A stretch of 64,000 nucleotides of DNA from Eriocheir sinensis (lineage: Eukaryota; Arthropoda; Malacostraca; Decapoda; Varunidae). Below the pieces are notes generated by a model. That model worked only from the letters and a program-made list of their open reading frames with translations, made no database searches and was not told where the DNA came from. This document shows positions 12,641 through 25,263 of the stretch, in pieces. The translations under genes and the position numbers were made by a program. Numbering within the stretch: the first letter of the stretch is position 1; each line of letters begins with the position of its first letter. The stretch covers positions 5,877,920 to 5,941,919 of the forward strand of contig NC_066549.1 of NCBI RefSeq assembly GCF_024679095.1. Reading direction: 5' to 3'.

Positions 12641-13180
12641 ATATGAAAGGTACAGAAGAAGAGAAGGGAACAGGAAAGGATAGGAAAGAGAGAGGAGAGG
12701 AGAGGAAAAAGGGAAAGATACCAGAAAGAGAAGATACAGGGGAAAGAGAGAGAAACGAGAGAGAGAAAGTATAGGAAAAGAAAAGGGCAGGAAAAAGAGA
12801 AAGAGAGAAGAGAAAGAAAGTACAGGAGAAAGGGGACACAGACAGAGAAAGGACAGGTAAGGGAAAGTGACAAGAAAGGGAATGAGAGAAGAGAGAGAAA
12901 GTACAGGAAAAGAAAAGAGCAGGAAAAAGAGAGAGAGAGAAGAAGGAGAAAGTACAGGAGAGAGGGGAAGAGACAAGAAAGAGAAAGGACAGGCAAGAGA
13001 AATTGACAGAAGAGAAGAAAGGGAATGAGAGAAGAGAGAAAGTACAGAGAAAGGTAAAGAAATAAGTAAAAGATAGGAACAGGGGAAAGAGGAAGAGCAA
13101 AGAAGAAAAAGGACAGGAAAAGAGAAGAATCAGCTGTAGGAGTGAATGTTAGTAGTGGCAGTAGTAGTGGTGGTAGTAGT
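12640..13180. repeat. Purine-rich minisatellite ending in the R1-associated tail
   Basis: About 500 bp of the plus strand is almost free of pyrimidines and built of 'agaaagtacaggaaaag' and 'aaggacaggcaagagaaa' variants. It ends with 'atcagctgtaggagtgaat' and 'tagtagtggcagtagtag', matching the tail at 10976-11014. Long minus-strand frames (12373-13233) arise because pyrimidine-rich DNA lacks stop codons. Confidence 0.8.
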
Positions 13181-13755
13181 GGTGGTGGTTGTAGTGGTGG
13201 TACAGGAGCGGCAGCCAATAGGTTACCTTGCATATTTAAAACGAGTGGTCGAACACCCAGCAGCCCTCCGTGACCACTGACTGACTCGCGTGGACGTAGC
13301 CAAAAGTACTACATAACCAACACCTTCTGGACAGCAATGGGCATGTACGTATCCTTCTGTATCCTGTATATCCTTGACCAGTCCTATCACACACGCGGTC
13401 GGACACTCGCACACTCACCTCGACGCGCTGGATGGAAGGCACGAGGGGAAGGACAGGTGGAGAAGAAGGAAGAGGAGGACGTCTTCTTGATATGTGTCAC
13501 TTCGATATGTAAAAGTTCTCCGTTGGTCGCTCTTAAATGAGGTGGGTAAGGTCCTTCGTCATGCCGGCCGCCTCGTGTTCTGCAGCTCCTCGCTCAGGTC
13601 GCCGCGCGCTGCCCTCGGCCGAACGTGTGGCGGCGAGGGAGCGTGGCCAAGGGACGGGAAGGAACAGGGACGCGTGTCTGATCCCACTGGCGGCCCACGG
13701 TACACTGACTGACTGCTGCTGCTGCTGGATGGTTGCTCGGCCACCTGCAATGATA

Positions 13756-14215
13756 CCTAATTCCTCCTCCTCCTCTGACTCCTCCCCCTCATACCTCCTC
13801 CCCCTCCTCCTCCTCCTCCTCCACCCCCTCATACCTCTTCCTCCTCCGCCTCCTCCTCCACCCCCTCATACCTCCTCCTCCTCCTCCTCCTCCTCCACCC
13901 CCTCATACCTCTTCCTCCTCCACCTCCCCCCTCATACCTCCTCCTCCTCTGACTCCTCCCTCTCATACCTCCTCCTCCTCCTCCTCCTCCTCCACCCCCT
14001 CATACCTCTTTCTCCTCCACCTCCCCCCTCATACCTCCTCCTCCTCCTCCTCCTCCTCCTCCACCCCTCCTCCTCCTCCTCCTCCTCCACCCCTCATACC
14101 TCTTCCTCCTCCTCCTCCCCCCCTCATACCTCCTCCTCCTCTGACTCCTCCCCCTCATACCTCCTCCTCCTCCTCCTCCTCCTCCTCCACCTCCTCCACC
14201 TTCCCCTCCCCCCAC
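13756..14215. repeat. CCT-rich tandem array
   Basis: 'ctcctcctcc' runs alternate with 'accccctcatacctc' at irregular spacing of roughly 35-60 bp. The strand is almost wholly pyrimidine plus the 'ata' of 'cataccтc'-type words, and no gene is supported. Confidence 0.85.
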
Positions 14216-14392
14216 GTCACGTCCTCCTCGGTTCGCCCATCCGTCATTTCACCCACTGACACTTCTTTTATTCCCCATCTGTTTGTTTGTCTGTCTGTCT
14301 TTGTATGCCTGTCTGTCTGTCTGTCTATAATTGTCTGTGTGTCTCTGTTTGCTTGTCTGTGTCTGCCTGATTTTTCCAGTATGTATCTGTGA

Positions 14393-14531
<139 letters not shown>

Positions 14532-14898
14532 AGGGCCACCGTTACAACACAAGGACAGAGGGGACAAAATAAGGTCAGGGGGTGCGAGCGAGCGAGCGAG
14601 ACATTTTTATGTGCCTCGTTTCAAGGTTGAGTGCCTTTCTAAATGTATTCCACCTATTCTCAGTTTCTCAACGTTTGTTTCGTTTGCTTTGTCAATAAAA
14701 CTAAATAGGATCTAAAAGTAATGTTAAAAAATGGATGTATAATAAGCCCACATCACGGCGGAGCGACTTTCAAGGGTGCGAGCATTGCCAGGGGACGCGG
14801 CGCCTCCTCACCCCCTCGGCTGCTCCAGGAGTCAAATGCACTGCCTGCGTAAAAAGATGAGAGGCTGCTTTCTCAAAGGAGGCCAAAAACTTTTTACA

Positions 14899-14960
14899 TA
14901 TTTTTTTTTACAGCGCCGTGAGACAGTCAAGGGCAAAACACACACAAAAAAATCAAAAGA
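14899..14960 (+). mobile_element. Dispersed repeat family R1, truncated copy 6
   Basis: Only the head remains: T-run, 'tacagcgccgtgagacagtc', 'aagggca' and an ACA-rich stretch. The surrounding 14531-15050 shows no gene. Confidence 0.6.
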
Positions 14961-15049
14961 ATTGCTCAGAAATGGAGAACAAGAGTCTCAAAGGGATAGT
15001 GTTGCCTGACCGAATGGCTGACTGAACAACTGGCTGATTAATCTGTTCA

Positions 15050-15960
15050 CCAATTTTCCGATTGATTGACTGATTGACTAATTAATTGATTGACTGATTG
15101 ACTAATTAATTGATTGGCTGATTGACTAATTAATTGACTGACTGATTGACTAATTAATTGATTGACTGATTGACTAATTAATTGATTGACTGATTGACTA
15201 ATTAATTGAATGACTGATTGACTAATTAATTGATTGACTGATTGACTAATTAATTGATTGGCTGATTGACTAATTAATTGATTGACTGATTGACTAATTA
15301 ATTGACTGACTGATTGACTAATTAATTGATTGACTGATTGACTAATTAATTGATTGACTGATTGACTAATTAATTGATTGACTGATTGACTAATTAATTG
15401 ATTGGCTGATTGACTAATTAATTGATTGACTGATTGACTAATTAATTGATTGACTGATTGACTAATTAATTGATTGACTGATTGACTAATTAATTGATTG
15501 GCTGATTGACTAATTAATTGATTGACTGATTGACTAATTGATTGACTGATTGACTAATTAATTGATTGGCTGATTGACTAATTAATTGATTGGCTGATTG
15601 ACTAATTAATTGATTGGCTGATTGACTAATTAATTGATTGGCTGATTGACTAATTAATTGATTGGCTGATTGACTAATTAATTGATTGACTGATTGACTA
15701 ATTAATTGATTGACTGATTGACTAATTAATTTATTGACGGACTAATTAGCTGATTGACTGGTTGACTAATAAATTGATTGGCTGGTTGACTGACTGATTG
15801 ACCAATCGATTGGCTAATTGAGATTTTATGACCGATTAACATATTGATTGATTGAATTATTGAATAATTGACTGATTCATCAACTGATTTATTAATTAGC
15901 TGACCGATTGAGTAACTGATTGACGGATTGACTCATTGACGAACTGATCAATGGCTGGAT
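15050..15960. repeat. 24-bp minisatellite (ATTGATTGACTG type), about 28 units
   Basis: The unit 'gattgactgattgactaa' plus 'ttaatt' repeats almost perfectly from 15055 to about 15735. The main variant is 'ggctg' for 'gactg'. Repeats then decay to about 15960. The underlying four-base motif is TGAT/TGAC. Confidence 0.93.
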
Positions 15961-16179
15961 GAATTTAAGAGATGAACGGAGACACATAGACAGGTGCATG
16001 CATTAACATATAGAAAGAAAACAAAACCGTCAGTTGCAAAGCATTACTCCACACAGGCCCACAAAGATTTCAGAAACCAAACCAAGTAAAGTTTTTGTCC
16101 TGCTCTGAAGATTAAACGATCGAACAACAGTTAACTAAAAACGACTTCGCATCAGTCCCTGTCTCAGCCGATCCCCGGA

Positions 16180-16400
16180 TGAAAGTGTCGGTGGAGGAGG
16201 AAGAAGAGGAGGAGGAGGAGGGAATGAGGGGACGCAAGAGGAGGAGGAGAAGGAGAAGGTGGAGGAAGAGGTGGAGGTGAAGGTGGAGGTGGAGGTGGAG
16301 GTGGACGAGAACGAGGACGAGGAGGAGGAGGAGGAGGAGGAGGACGAGGAAGTGGAGGAAGGTAAGGAGGAGGAAGAGGAGGAAAAGAGGAAGAACAGAT
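16180..16400. repeat. GGA-rich purine tract
   Basis: About 200 bp of 'gaggaggagg', 'ggaggtggaggt' and 'gaggacgagg' words. The flanks 15960-16180 and 16400-16660 show no gene. Confidence 0.85.
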
Positions 16401-16659
16401 GGTATGTAGTGGTGTTGGTATTACTTATTTTGTAGAATTTCACCCCCTTCGTATGACACTCGATTAATCTTTTTAGCTAGTTCAGTGCGACGGAGATGAG
16501 CACCGAGGCCACGCGCATCTATATAGCGTATGCTTTCGAATTTACACTTAATTTACCGATAGCGTTACCCTACACCGACGTACATCTGCAGTTCTTCGTT
16601 TAATTCAACCTTAAAGCTCTCACGTACAGAAGAATGGAGTAGCTATGTATTGGGTTCAT

Positions 16660-16817
<158 letters not shown>

Positions 16818-16869
16818 TGTCTGTTTCAAAAGATAAAACTAATGCATTTCAAGATCATTCCCTCGCACA

Positions 16870-17560
16870 TTCCCATTTTTCCTCCTCCTACACTTTCTCT
16901 TCCTACCCTTCCTCCTCCTCCTCCTCCTCCTCCTCCTCCTCATTATCATCGTCCCCATCCTCTCTTCCTTCGTGTCTTTCTTTTCTATTTTTCCGCCGTA
17001 TAAATCGCTCCTTCTCTTCCCTTCTCTTTCCTTTCACTTTTCCTTTCCTTTCCTTCTTTTCCTTTCCCTTCCTTAAGTTTCCATCCTATCCCTTCCCGTC
17101 CGTTCCCTTCCCTTCCCTTCCCTTCTCTTTCTTACCCCTTCTCTAAGCTTCCCTTCTCTTCCTTTCCCTTCTCTCCCCTTCTCTTTCACTCTCTTCCCTT
17201 CCCTTCCCTTCCCTTTCCCTCCCTTTCCTTTCCTTTCCTTTCCTTCTCTTTCCTTCTCTTCCCGTCCCTTCCTTCTTCTTCACTTCCCTTTTCAATCCCT
17301 TCCATTCCATTCTCTTTCCTTCTCTTCCCTTCCCTTTCTTTGCCATCTCTTCCTTAATATTCCCTCCCCTCCCTTTTCTTTTCTCTTTCTTTTGCTTTTT
17401 TTTTCTTCTCTCCCTTTCTATCCCTCCCCTTCCTTTTCCCTCTTTTCCCTTCCCTTTCCTTCCAGTTCCATCCCATCTTATCCTATCCCATCCCTTCCCT
17501 ATCCCACTCTCTCCACCCCCCTTGCCCTCTCCCTCTCACTGCCCTTTCCTTCTCAACCTT
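16870..17560. repeat. Long polypyrimidine tract
   Basis: Nearly 700 bp of CCTTCCCTT-type sequence on the plus strand with very few purines. It includes a CTC run at about 16910-16940. Confidence 0.9.
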
Positions 17561-17830
17561 CATAAGCCGCCTCCGTCCGCGACCTCATCAACTTCCCAAG
17601 GCTCATTCACGCTATCAGCTTAATCAAATTTTCTTAAGTGTAATTTGAGTTTGCAGCGGCGGAAGACTGCAATATACTGAAGCCGGGAGCTCTGCGTTAT
17701 GTCAGGCAACACTCGGCAGCGCAGTTAGGGCCTCTGAACAGCACTACGCAACACAGTAAACGGCGAGAAACATTTACGGAGCTAAAGTGAAGTGTTGTTG
17801 AAGTGTTGGAGAAGATGTGTTGCAGGTTTT
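17561..17830. other. Short non-repetitive island between two polypyrimidine tracts
   Basis: Balanced composition and no recognised gene, RNA or repeat. Confidence 0.4.
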
Positions 17831-17839
17831 TCCGTGCGT

Positions 17840-19200
17840 TGATCTTCCTCTCATCATCCTCTTCCGCGATCTATTTTGCTCTCCCCTTCTTTGTTTGTCT
17901 CTATTTCTTTCCTTCTTTTTCCCTTCACCTCCGCATTTCTTCGTTTCTCGTTCCTCCGCTTCTTCCTTGCTTCTTTGTTATTTTCTTCTCCTCCTCTTTC
18001 CTTTTGGTTTATTTTCCTCCTCTTCTTTGATTCGTTTATTCGCTCTTCCTCTGTTTTTTCCCTCTTCCCCTTCCTCGTTCTTTCACTTTCTTGTTTCTCT
18101 CTGTTTTTGTTTTTCTTCTTCGTCTCTTCCGTTCTATATTCCTCCAGCTCTTCGTCTTTTGTTTTTGTTTTTTCTTCTTCGTCTCTTCCGTTCTATATTC
18201 CTCCAACTCTTCGTCTTTTGTTTTTGTTTTTTCTTCTTCGTCTCTTCCGTTCTAAATCCCTCCAACTCTTCGTCTTTTTTTTTTTTTCGACTCTTCGTTT
18301 CTTCGCTTCTCCTCTGTTTCCCCTCTTCTTCCGTCTCTTATTTTCTTTCTTTTTCTCTTCTCCACCTCTTATCTGCTCTGTTCCCTCGCTTATATTCGTC
18401 TTTTGGTCCATTTCCCTTCCCCTCTTCTTTTTCTTCGCTCCACTTTTCTTCCTCCACCCCTTTCCTTTATCCGCTTCACCATCCTCCTTGCTTCCTCCAT
18501 CTCTTCGTTTCCTCTGCTCCTCCTCTGTTCCTCCACCTCTTCCCTTCTTCAGTCTACCATCTTGTTTTTTTTGTTGTTGTTGTTTCTCTCTTCTCCACTT
18601 TTTCGGTTTCTTGTTCCTCCATCTCTTCGTCTTATGATTTATTTACCTTCGTTTTTTCGATTTTTTTTCCTCCACCTCCTCCACTATTTGCTCCTCCTTT
18701 TCCTTGTTTATTTATCCTTATCTTCTCCACCTCTTCGCTCCACTGTTCTGCCATCACTGTTTGTTTGTTTTTTGTTCCCTTTTCCTCCGCTTCTTCATTT
18801 CTGTCCTTGCTATTCACTTCTTCGCTCCACCTTTCCTCCGAGTTCTCATTTTTTGGGGTTCCTCTCTTCCTCCACCTCTTCGCTCCTCTGTTCTCCCATC
18901 CCTTGTTTGTTTTTTGGTTCCCTTTTCCTCCGCCTCTTCATTTCTGTCCTCGCTATTCACTTCTTCGCTCCACCTTTCCTCCGAGTTCTCAGTTTTTGGG
19001 TTTCTCTCTCCCTCCACCTCTTCGTATTTCCATTCTCTTCCTCCATCGCTCTGTCTCGGCGCCTTCAAGTTTTAATGCACTCCAGAAAACATACGAGACT
19101 GCATTCATTCTTACGCTCCATTTCTTTTCCTCCGTCCTTTCTTTCTCTCCTTCTTTTATCTTCTTGCATTCTTTTTCTTTAACTTCTTTACGGTTCTAAT
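17840..19200. repeat. 1.36-kb pyrimidine-rich tract with internal tandem units
   Basis: T/C-rich throughout. A ~58-bp unit with 'cgtctcttccgttcta', 'ctccaactcttcgtctttt' and 'gtttttgttttttcttctt' repeats three times at 18118-18280. A ~150-bp unit with 'tgctattcacttcttcgct' and 'ccacctttcctccgagttct' repeats at 18800-19020. A 460-codon plus-strand frame (17817-19199) stays open because stop codons need purines, and its composition is nearly all F, S, L and P. Confidence 0.85.
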
Positions 19201-19375
19201 CGCTTCGTTGTTTCTTTACCACTTGTTTTTCTCAGATACTTCTTTTTTGCTTCACCCTCGCGAGTCTTCAGTCCTTCGGCAGTCCGCTTGTAGTCACCTG
19301 ATGCTCCCCCCTGAAGCGACATGCCTGATACCGAGAGCCTCCCAAACTCACTCCGCCCGATGGGTATCTCTTTGG

Positions 19376-19580
19376 CCGACTGGTGACGGAGTGGCTTTCC
19401 CATCTAGCCGGTTACGGGTTCGATCCTCAGAGCCGGTATATCCCTTTCTGGGTCTGGATTAATTTATGTGTTTCGTGACGCGCAGAGGTCGTGTGAAGGT
19501 GTGGTAAAGTGGGAACTCTAGGGCGTTCCATGTGGACTTGACGTCGAGGAGAGTGACGGACTAACTTAAATTAAAGAAAA
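19376..19580 (+). mobile_element. tRNA-headed SINE
   Basis: 'tggtgacggagtggctttcc' resembles an A box and 'gggttcgatcctcagagcc' matches the GGTTCGANTCC B-box consensus about 30 bp later. A non-tRNA body follows ('gcgcagaggtcgtgtgaag', 'ggcgttccatgtggacttga'). It does not fold as an intact tRNA. Confidence 0.65.
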
Positions 19581-19674
19581 CGGCGCTCCGGAGGAAATGA
19601 GATGGAAAGTATTGTGTATAACTAAAACATTTATATTCGAGAACGTTTGCCACACTTTATTATAGCACCAGTGT

Positions 19675-19677
<3 letters not shown>

Positions 19678-19724
<47 letters not shown>
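19678..19724. repeat. (GT)n microsatellite
   Basis: About 46 bp of uninterrupted GT repeats. Confidence 0.97.
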
Positions 19725-19727
<3 letters not shown>

Positions 19728-19789
19728 AGGGGAATGGGGGAGCTCTGACATGGAGACAAGGGGACGAAGGAAAGGGTGACAAACGGTAA

Positions 19790-20420
19790 AGCTGCTGTAT
19801 TGACGAGGCTGTGAAGTGGAGGGGTGGAGGGAAGACTGAACCGTAGGGGTGAAGTGAAGGGGTGGTGGAGTGGAGGTATGAAGTGGGGCAGTGAAATGTA
19901 AGGGTGAGGTGAGTAAAGGAGGGGTGGAGGGATGAAGTGGAGAAGTGAAGTAAACGGTTGAAATAAAGGGACGGAATGAAAAGTGGAGAAGTGGAGAAAT
20001 TAAGTGGAGAAATTAAGTGGAAAAATGAAGTGGAAAAATGAAGTGGAGGAATTAAGTGGAGGGATGAAGTGGAGTGGTGAAGTAAAAGGTTGAAATAAAG
20101 GGACGGAACAAAAAGTGAAGAAGTGGAGAAATGAAGTGGAAGAATGAAGTGGAGGGATGAAGTGGAGTAGTGAAGTAAAAAGTTGAAATAAAGGGACGGA
20201 ACAAAAAGTGGAGAAGTGGAGAAATGAAGTGGAGAAATGAAGTGGAGGAATGAAGTGGAGGGATGAAGTGGAGTAGTGAAGTAAAAAGTTGAAATAAAGG
20301 GACGGAACAAAAAGTGGAGAAGTGGAGAAATGAAGTGGAGAAATGAAGTGGAAGAATGAAGTGGAGGAATGAAGTTGAGAAGTAGTGAAATGAAGTCTTT
20401 GAATTGTGAAGTGTAGGCAA
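19790..20420. repeat. Higher-order minisatellite: 12-15-bp words in a ~105-120-bp unit
   Basis: Short words such as 'aatgaagtggag' are grouped into a larger unit punctuated by 'aagttgaaataaagggacgg' and 'aacaaaaagtggagaag'. The larger unit occurs four times. The minus strand gives long open frames from this periodicity. Confidence 0.88.
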
Positions 20421-20895
20421 GGAGACAAGAAAAAAGTGAAAATTCTGATGTAGTTACGAAGCTGCAGGATATAAGTATGAAGCGAAGCATGAGTGTGAAG
20501 TGTGTCCAGAGTGAAGTGTAGGCGTGAAGAGGGAGAAGGAAGGAAGGAAGGAAGGAAGAGCGAATAGGTCACGCCGTGTAATAGAGAGAGTGGTGTGGCC
20601 GAGGGTGGTGATGGAAGGGGGAAGAGAAATGACAAGTCCCCGGTGCAATATGTGAAGGGGAGAGGAAAGGGAGGGATGACGGAGGGGAGGCATGACGAAA
20701 GGGAGGCATTGGGGAGGAAGGGAGGGGATGGTGAGGTGAGGGGGAAGGCATGCCGAGGGAAGGGCGCGTGATATTAAACGTTTTTGTGTCGCTTGATGGT
20801 GGAGTCCGAGCGCTCTCCCTCTCTCCGGACTCTCCCTCCCTCCCTCCCTCCCTCAAGGTATAGGTGTCAGTGATGTTGTATGAAAAAAGGTTATG
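20421..20895. other. G/A-rich DNA, no gene recognised
   Basis: GGAAGGAAGG words near 20540, a GGGAGGG-rich stretch at 20640-20760 and a CCTCCCTCCC run at 20830-20855. Nothing coding is supported. Confidence 0.5.
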
Positions 20896-21600
20896 TGTGG
20901 CCATTTTTCACCACCTCAACACTATCACCAAAGCTACCATCATCACCAACTTCATCACCAATAACATCATCACCACTTAAATCATCACCACTACCACGGT
21001 CACCACCACCAGCCATGTTTCACCACCCTATCATCATCACCAAAGCTACCACCATCACCAACTTCATCACTAATAACATCATCACCACTTAAAGCATCAC
21101 CACTACCACAGTCACTACCACCAGCCATGTTTCACCACCCTATCATCATCACCAAAGCTACCACCATCACCAACTTCATCACCAATAACATCATCACCAC
21201 TTAAATCATCACCACTACCACAGTCACTCCCACCAGCCATGTTTCACCACCCTATCATCATCACCAAAGCTACCACCATCACCAACTTCATCACTAATAA
21301 CATCATCACCTCTACCACAGTCACTACCACCAGCAATGTTTCACCACCCTCATCACTATCATCAACGTCAGTATCACCATCTTTATCAACGGTTACATCA
21401 TTATCACAAGCAGCAGCAGCATCACAATCACTATCACCAGCCTCACTATCACCAACGTCATCATCACCATTCTCATCTCCACTAATAACATCACCACCAA
21501 CAACAGACTCACAACTTACCACTTCTACCACCATCCTCATCACCACCAGCATCATCATCACCACCACCACCACCATCTCTGCCACTCAACATCACTAACA
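20895..21600. repeat. ~112-bp CAC/ATC-rich tandem array, four copies, with ATC-rich continuation
   Basis: The unit carries 'catgtttcaccaccctatc', 'accaaagctaccaccatcac', 'aacttcatcac.aataacat' and 'cactaccacagtcac'. Copies begin near 20900, 21014, 21126 and 21238. From 21350 to 21600 only ATC/ACC trinucleotide richness persists. Confidence 0.9.
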
Positions 21601-21721
21601 ACAGGAGCTCCATCATCTCAAAAGCGTAAACAATATTAAGATCAACAACAACAACATGATTAGCAGAGAAAAAAAATAATATTGTCAATAACAGTGACAG
21701 CAACAACAACAACAACAACGT

Positions 21722-21722
21722 G

Positions 21723-21803
<81 letters not shown>

Positions 21804-21910
21804 TCAATTCTTCTTCTTCTTCTTCTTTTACTTCTTTTTCTTCTACTTTTTCTTCTTTTTCTTTTTCTTCTTTTTTTTCTTCTTCTTTTTCTTCTTCACT
21901 ACAATTACCA
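21722..21910. repeat. (CTA)n followed by TTC-rich tract
   Basis: About 80 bp of CTA repeats, then about 95 bp of TTC/TTTC words. Confidence 0.95.
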
Positions 21911-22331
<421 letters not shown>

Positions 22332-22706
22332 CATATATTTATTTCTTCTTCCTCCTCTTCATCCTCTTCTTTTCCACCTCCTCCACCTTCTCCTCTTCCT
22401 TCTTTTCCTAGCAAGAGGCAGAGACAGGCAAGCAAAGACAGACTGACGCGAACACAGACAGACAGACACAGACAAAACCAGACAGACAGGCGGAGGACGA
22501 GGAGGAGGACAAGGAGGAGGAGGAGGAGGACGAGGAGGAGGACGAGGACGAGGTGTATCATAACTAACGGTAACTTCCACTCTAGTATTATTTTTTGCTT
22601 TATTTATTTATTTTTTTTTTTTTGGTACTGTTATGGTAAAATCTATGGTAATACACTGCCCCATTTAACTGTTTCAGAACGAGGCCCAGATAGAGTTTTC
22701 ATATAT

Positions 22707-22721
22707 TGTTGTTGTTATTGC

Positions 22722-22788
<67 letters not shown>
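22707..22788. repeat. (TTG)n microsatellite
   Basis: TTG repeats with two early interruptions near 22707-22725. Confidence 0.95.
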
Positions 22789-22999
22789 GAAGGGCTGTGA
22801 CGGCTGTATATAAGTCAACCGATTTTCTTTTCCCGAAGTTTACGTGTATTTTCTGTATTATTTTTTTCTGTCATTTCATTATTAGACGAATTTATTTATG
22901 CATTAATATTTTGTTTGTTAATTACTGATCCATTCGTTTCCTTATATGCGTAATTATTAGACCACTTGTGCAGTCTGCGTATTTATTTTCATCACACAC

Positions 23000-23645
23000 A
23001 TCCTGACAACTCTTAATAAAGCCAGTCATCAGTATGTGTCTGTCTCATCAACTCTTAATAAAGCCAGTCATCAGTATCCGTCTGTCTCATCAACTCTTAA
23101 TATAGCCAGTCATCTCTATCCGTCTGTCTCATCAACTCTTAATAAAGCCAGTCATCTGTATCCGTCTGTCTCATCAACTCTTAATAAAGCCAGTCATCTG
23201 TATCCGTCTGTCTCATCAACTCTTAATAAAGCCAGTCATCAGTATGTGTCTGTCTCATCAACTCTTAATAAAGCCAGTCATCAGTATGTGTCTGTCTCAT
23301 CAACTCTTAATAAAACCAGTCATCTGTATCCGTCTGTCTCATCAACTCTTAATAAAGCCAGTCATCAGTATCCGTCTGTCTCATCAACTCTTAATAAAGC
23401 CAGTCATCTCTATCCGTCTGTCTCATCAACTCTTAACATAGCCAGTCATCTCTATCCGTCTGTCTCATCAACTCTTAACATAGCCAGTCATCTCTATCCG
23501 TCTGTCTCATCAACTCTTAATAAAGCCAGTCATCAGTATCCGTCTGTCTCATCAACTCTTAATAAAGCCAGTCATCAGTATCCGTCTGTCTCATCAACTC
23601 TTAATATAGCCAGTCATCTATATCCGTCTGCCTCATCAACTCTTT
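23000..23645 (+). repeat. 42-bp minisatellite, about 15 units
   Basis: The unit is 'tctgtctcatcaactcttaa' + 'taaagccagtcatc' + 'agtatccg'. Variants are 'atagcc' for 'aaagcc' and 'tctatccg' or 'agtatgtg' at the end. Forty-two is 14 codons, so a plus-strand frame stays open from 23036 to 23767 as a 14-residue repeat. There is no signal peptide, splice context or domain to support a protein. Confidence 0.92.
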
Positions 23646-24005
23646 ATTTAGCTTTCTGTCTTATTTACACCAAGCATCGAATCACCAAGGTACTGCGTCT
23701 ATCCTGCGGGCCTTGCTTGTTTATGTCCCGGCCAGTCCATTGCTCGCGAGACGGAGAGGACGATTAACGCGATTTAGTCCGCGAGGGAAAGTGCCGCGAG
23801 ACATACGAGGGGATAAATCAGGCCTTGGCACACTTCTAGGCGGGTGTTTTATGGCCTCCTATTGAGCGTCCATCCAGTACGCAACGATTTCAGATGGACT
23901 GCTGCTGAGAGGATCATTCATTATTCACAGTAGCTGGTGTTGGGTTGGTCCTGAGAAGTGGTCCCGAGCGCTGCGTGTTAGGAGGGATTTTTCTTGGTTC
24001 TCTGA
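23646..24005. other. Non-repetitive DNA, no gene recognised
   Basis: CpG-containing, balanced composition. I see no exon-like block with both splice signals. Confidence 0.4.
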
Positions 24006-24009
24006 CTCG

Positions 24010-24315
24010 CTCTCGGTGGGAATATCATGCCTACGAGAGAGAGAGGCTGACGACTGTGATTCCTGAGGTAGCGGGGCGTATACTTCATTAATAGGCATCT
24101 TTCTTTTTTTAGCAACTATTTTTCTGTATAGTAGCTGCTAACTCTGTATTGCTATGGCGGAGGGAATATCATGCCTAAGAGAGAGAGAGAGGCTGACGAC
24201 TGTAATTCCTGAGGTAGCGGGGCATATACTTTATTATAGGCATCTTTCTTTCTTTTTCTAGTAACTCTTTTTCTGTATAATAGCTGCTAACTCTGTATTG
24301 GTATGGCGGTGGAAG
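24010..24315. repeat. Tandem duplication, ~150 bp, two copies
   Basis: Both copies run 'gggaatatcatgcct', 'agaggctgacgactgt', 'attcctgaggtagcgggg', 'taggcatctttctt' and 'agctgctaactctgtattg'. The first starts near 24018 and the second near 24161. Confidence 0.92.
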
Positions 24316-24836
24316 TAATCATTGAAATACCTATGCTTTCTGATAAGAGTAGGACGCTCGCCGCCGCAGATCGACAGCCTTGCACCAACGTTGATCACTC
24401 GCTTTTTTTTGTTCTGTCACCCTTCCTTGCCTGTTTCTTCTTTTTTCCCTAGGGTAGATTAATAGATTACTTGCATAACTAGTACCTAAGGCCCCCAGAT
24501 CTTGAGTACGGGCATAGAGGGACAGTCTAATGCAGTGGTTCCATTACTTTTCCAGGCTGGTGTCCCCTTAGCTACCAGGTGAGTTCCTAGCGCCCCCCCA
24601 CCACACACACACACACACCTCTTTCTCGGTGGTTGGCGCGCTGCAGATTGAGAACAGGATTAAACACGAACATTATGGATTATGGATTTCGTTATGGATT
24701 AAGGTAATATCGTTTGTTACACAGATTTTCTTATTTGGTACTCTTAATGCCACCCTGCCGCTCCCCTACCGTCTCCTTCTTCCTCCCCGCTCACTCAGAT
24801 CCTTCCACAGCCGCCCACTTCGCGAACCACTGAACC
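24316..24836. other. Non-repetitive DNA, no gene recognised
   Basis: Includes a short AC run at 24602-24617. No feature is supported beyond that. Confidence 0.4.
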
Positions 24837-25043
24837 AGCATTGCCAGATTATCGTATTCACCACATTGTATTTATAATTTTTAAGCCTCAAACTCTCTTA
24901 CCTACACAAATAACGAAAGAATATTAAAGTTAGCGTTAAAGCTGTTATTTATTGATGTTTGTTTGTTTGTTTTTGTTACAGATATCAGTCAGAAACTACG
25001 AATAAGCAATACGGTGTGTACGATAATTTGGCAACGCTGCACA
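24836..25043. mobile_element. MITE with ~25-bp terminal inverted repeats, copy A
   Basis: The left end 'ttgccagattatcgtattca' and the right end, read on the other strand as 'ttgccaaattatcgtacaca', are near-perfect inverted repeats flanking about 160 bp of AT-rich, non-coding DNA. A related element with the same end motif lies at 44397-44605. This is a non-autonomous DNA-transposon structure, and its superfamily cannot be assigned from two copies. Confidence 0.75.
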
Positions 25044-25263
25044 GAACTCTATTACCACCGCGTCCTGCTTCGTAATAACTCTCTTTTATACGGTGACTGC
25101 TAGCTCTGTCTTGGGGTGATAGCGAGAGTTACAAGATAGATGCCCAAGGGAAGAGAAGCCCAATTCATCACCTTAATCACCCTTCTCGGCATGGGGTAGC
25201 TGCTAACGTTCACTTTGGAGGGGTATTACTAGTCTCCTTGGGTATTATATATAGGTTGGTATT

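Noticed and set aside
12373..13233. 286-codon minus-strand open frame resembling a membrane protein
   Set aside because: It is the complement of a purine-rich minisatellite. The hydrophobicity is a side effect of T/C-rich codons.
17817..19199. 460-codon plus-strand open frame
   Set aside because: It lies wholly in a pyrimidine-rich tract, where stop codons are rare by composition. The residues are almost only F, S, L and P, and other frames are open too.
23036..23767. 243-codon frame with a 14-residue repeat, resembling a repeat protein
   Set aside because: The period of 42 bp alone explains the open frame. There is no signal peptide, domain or splice context.
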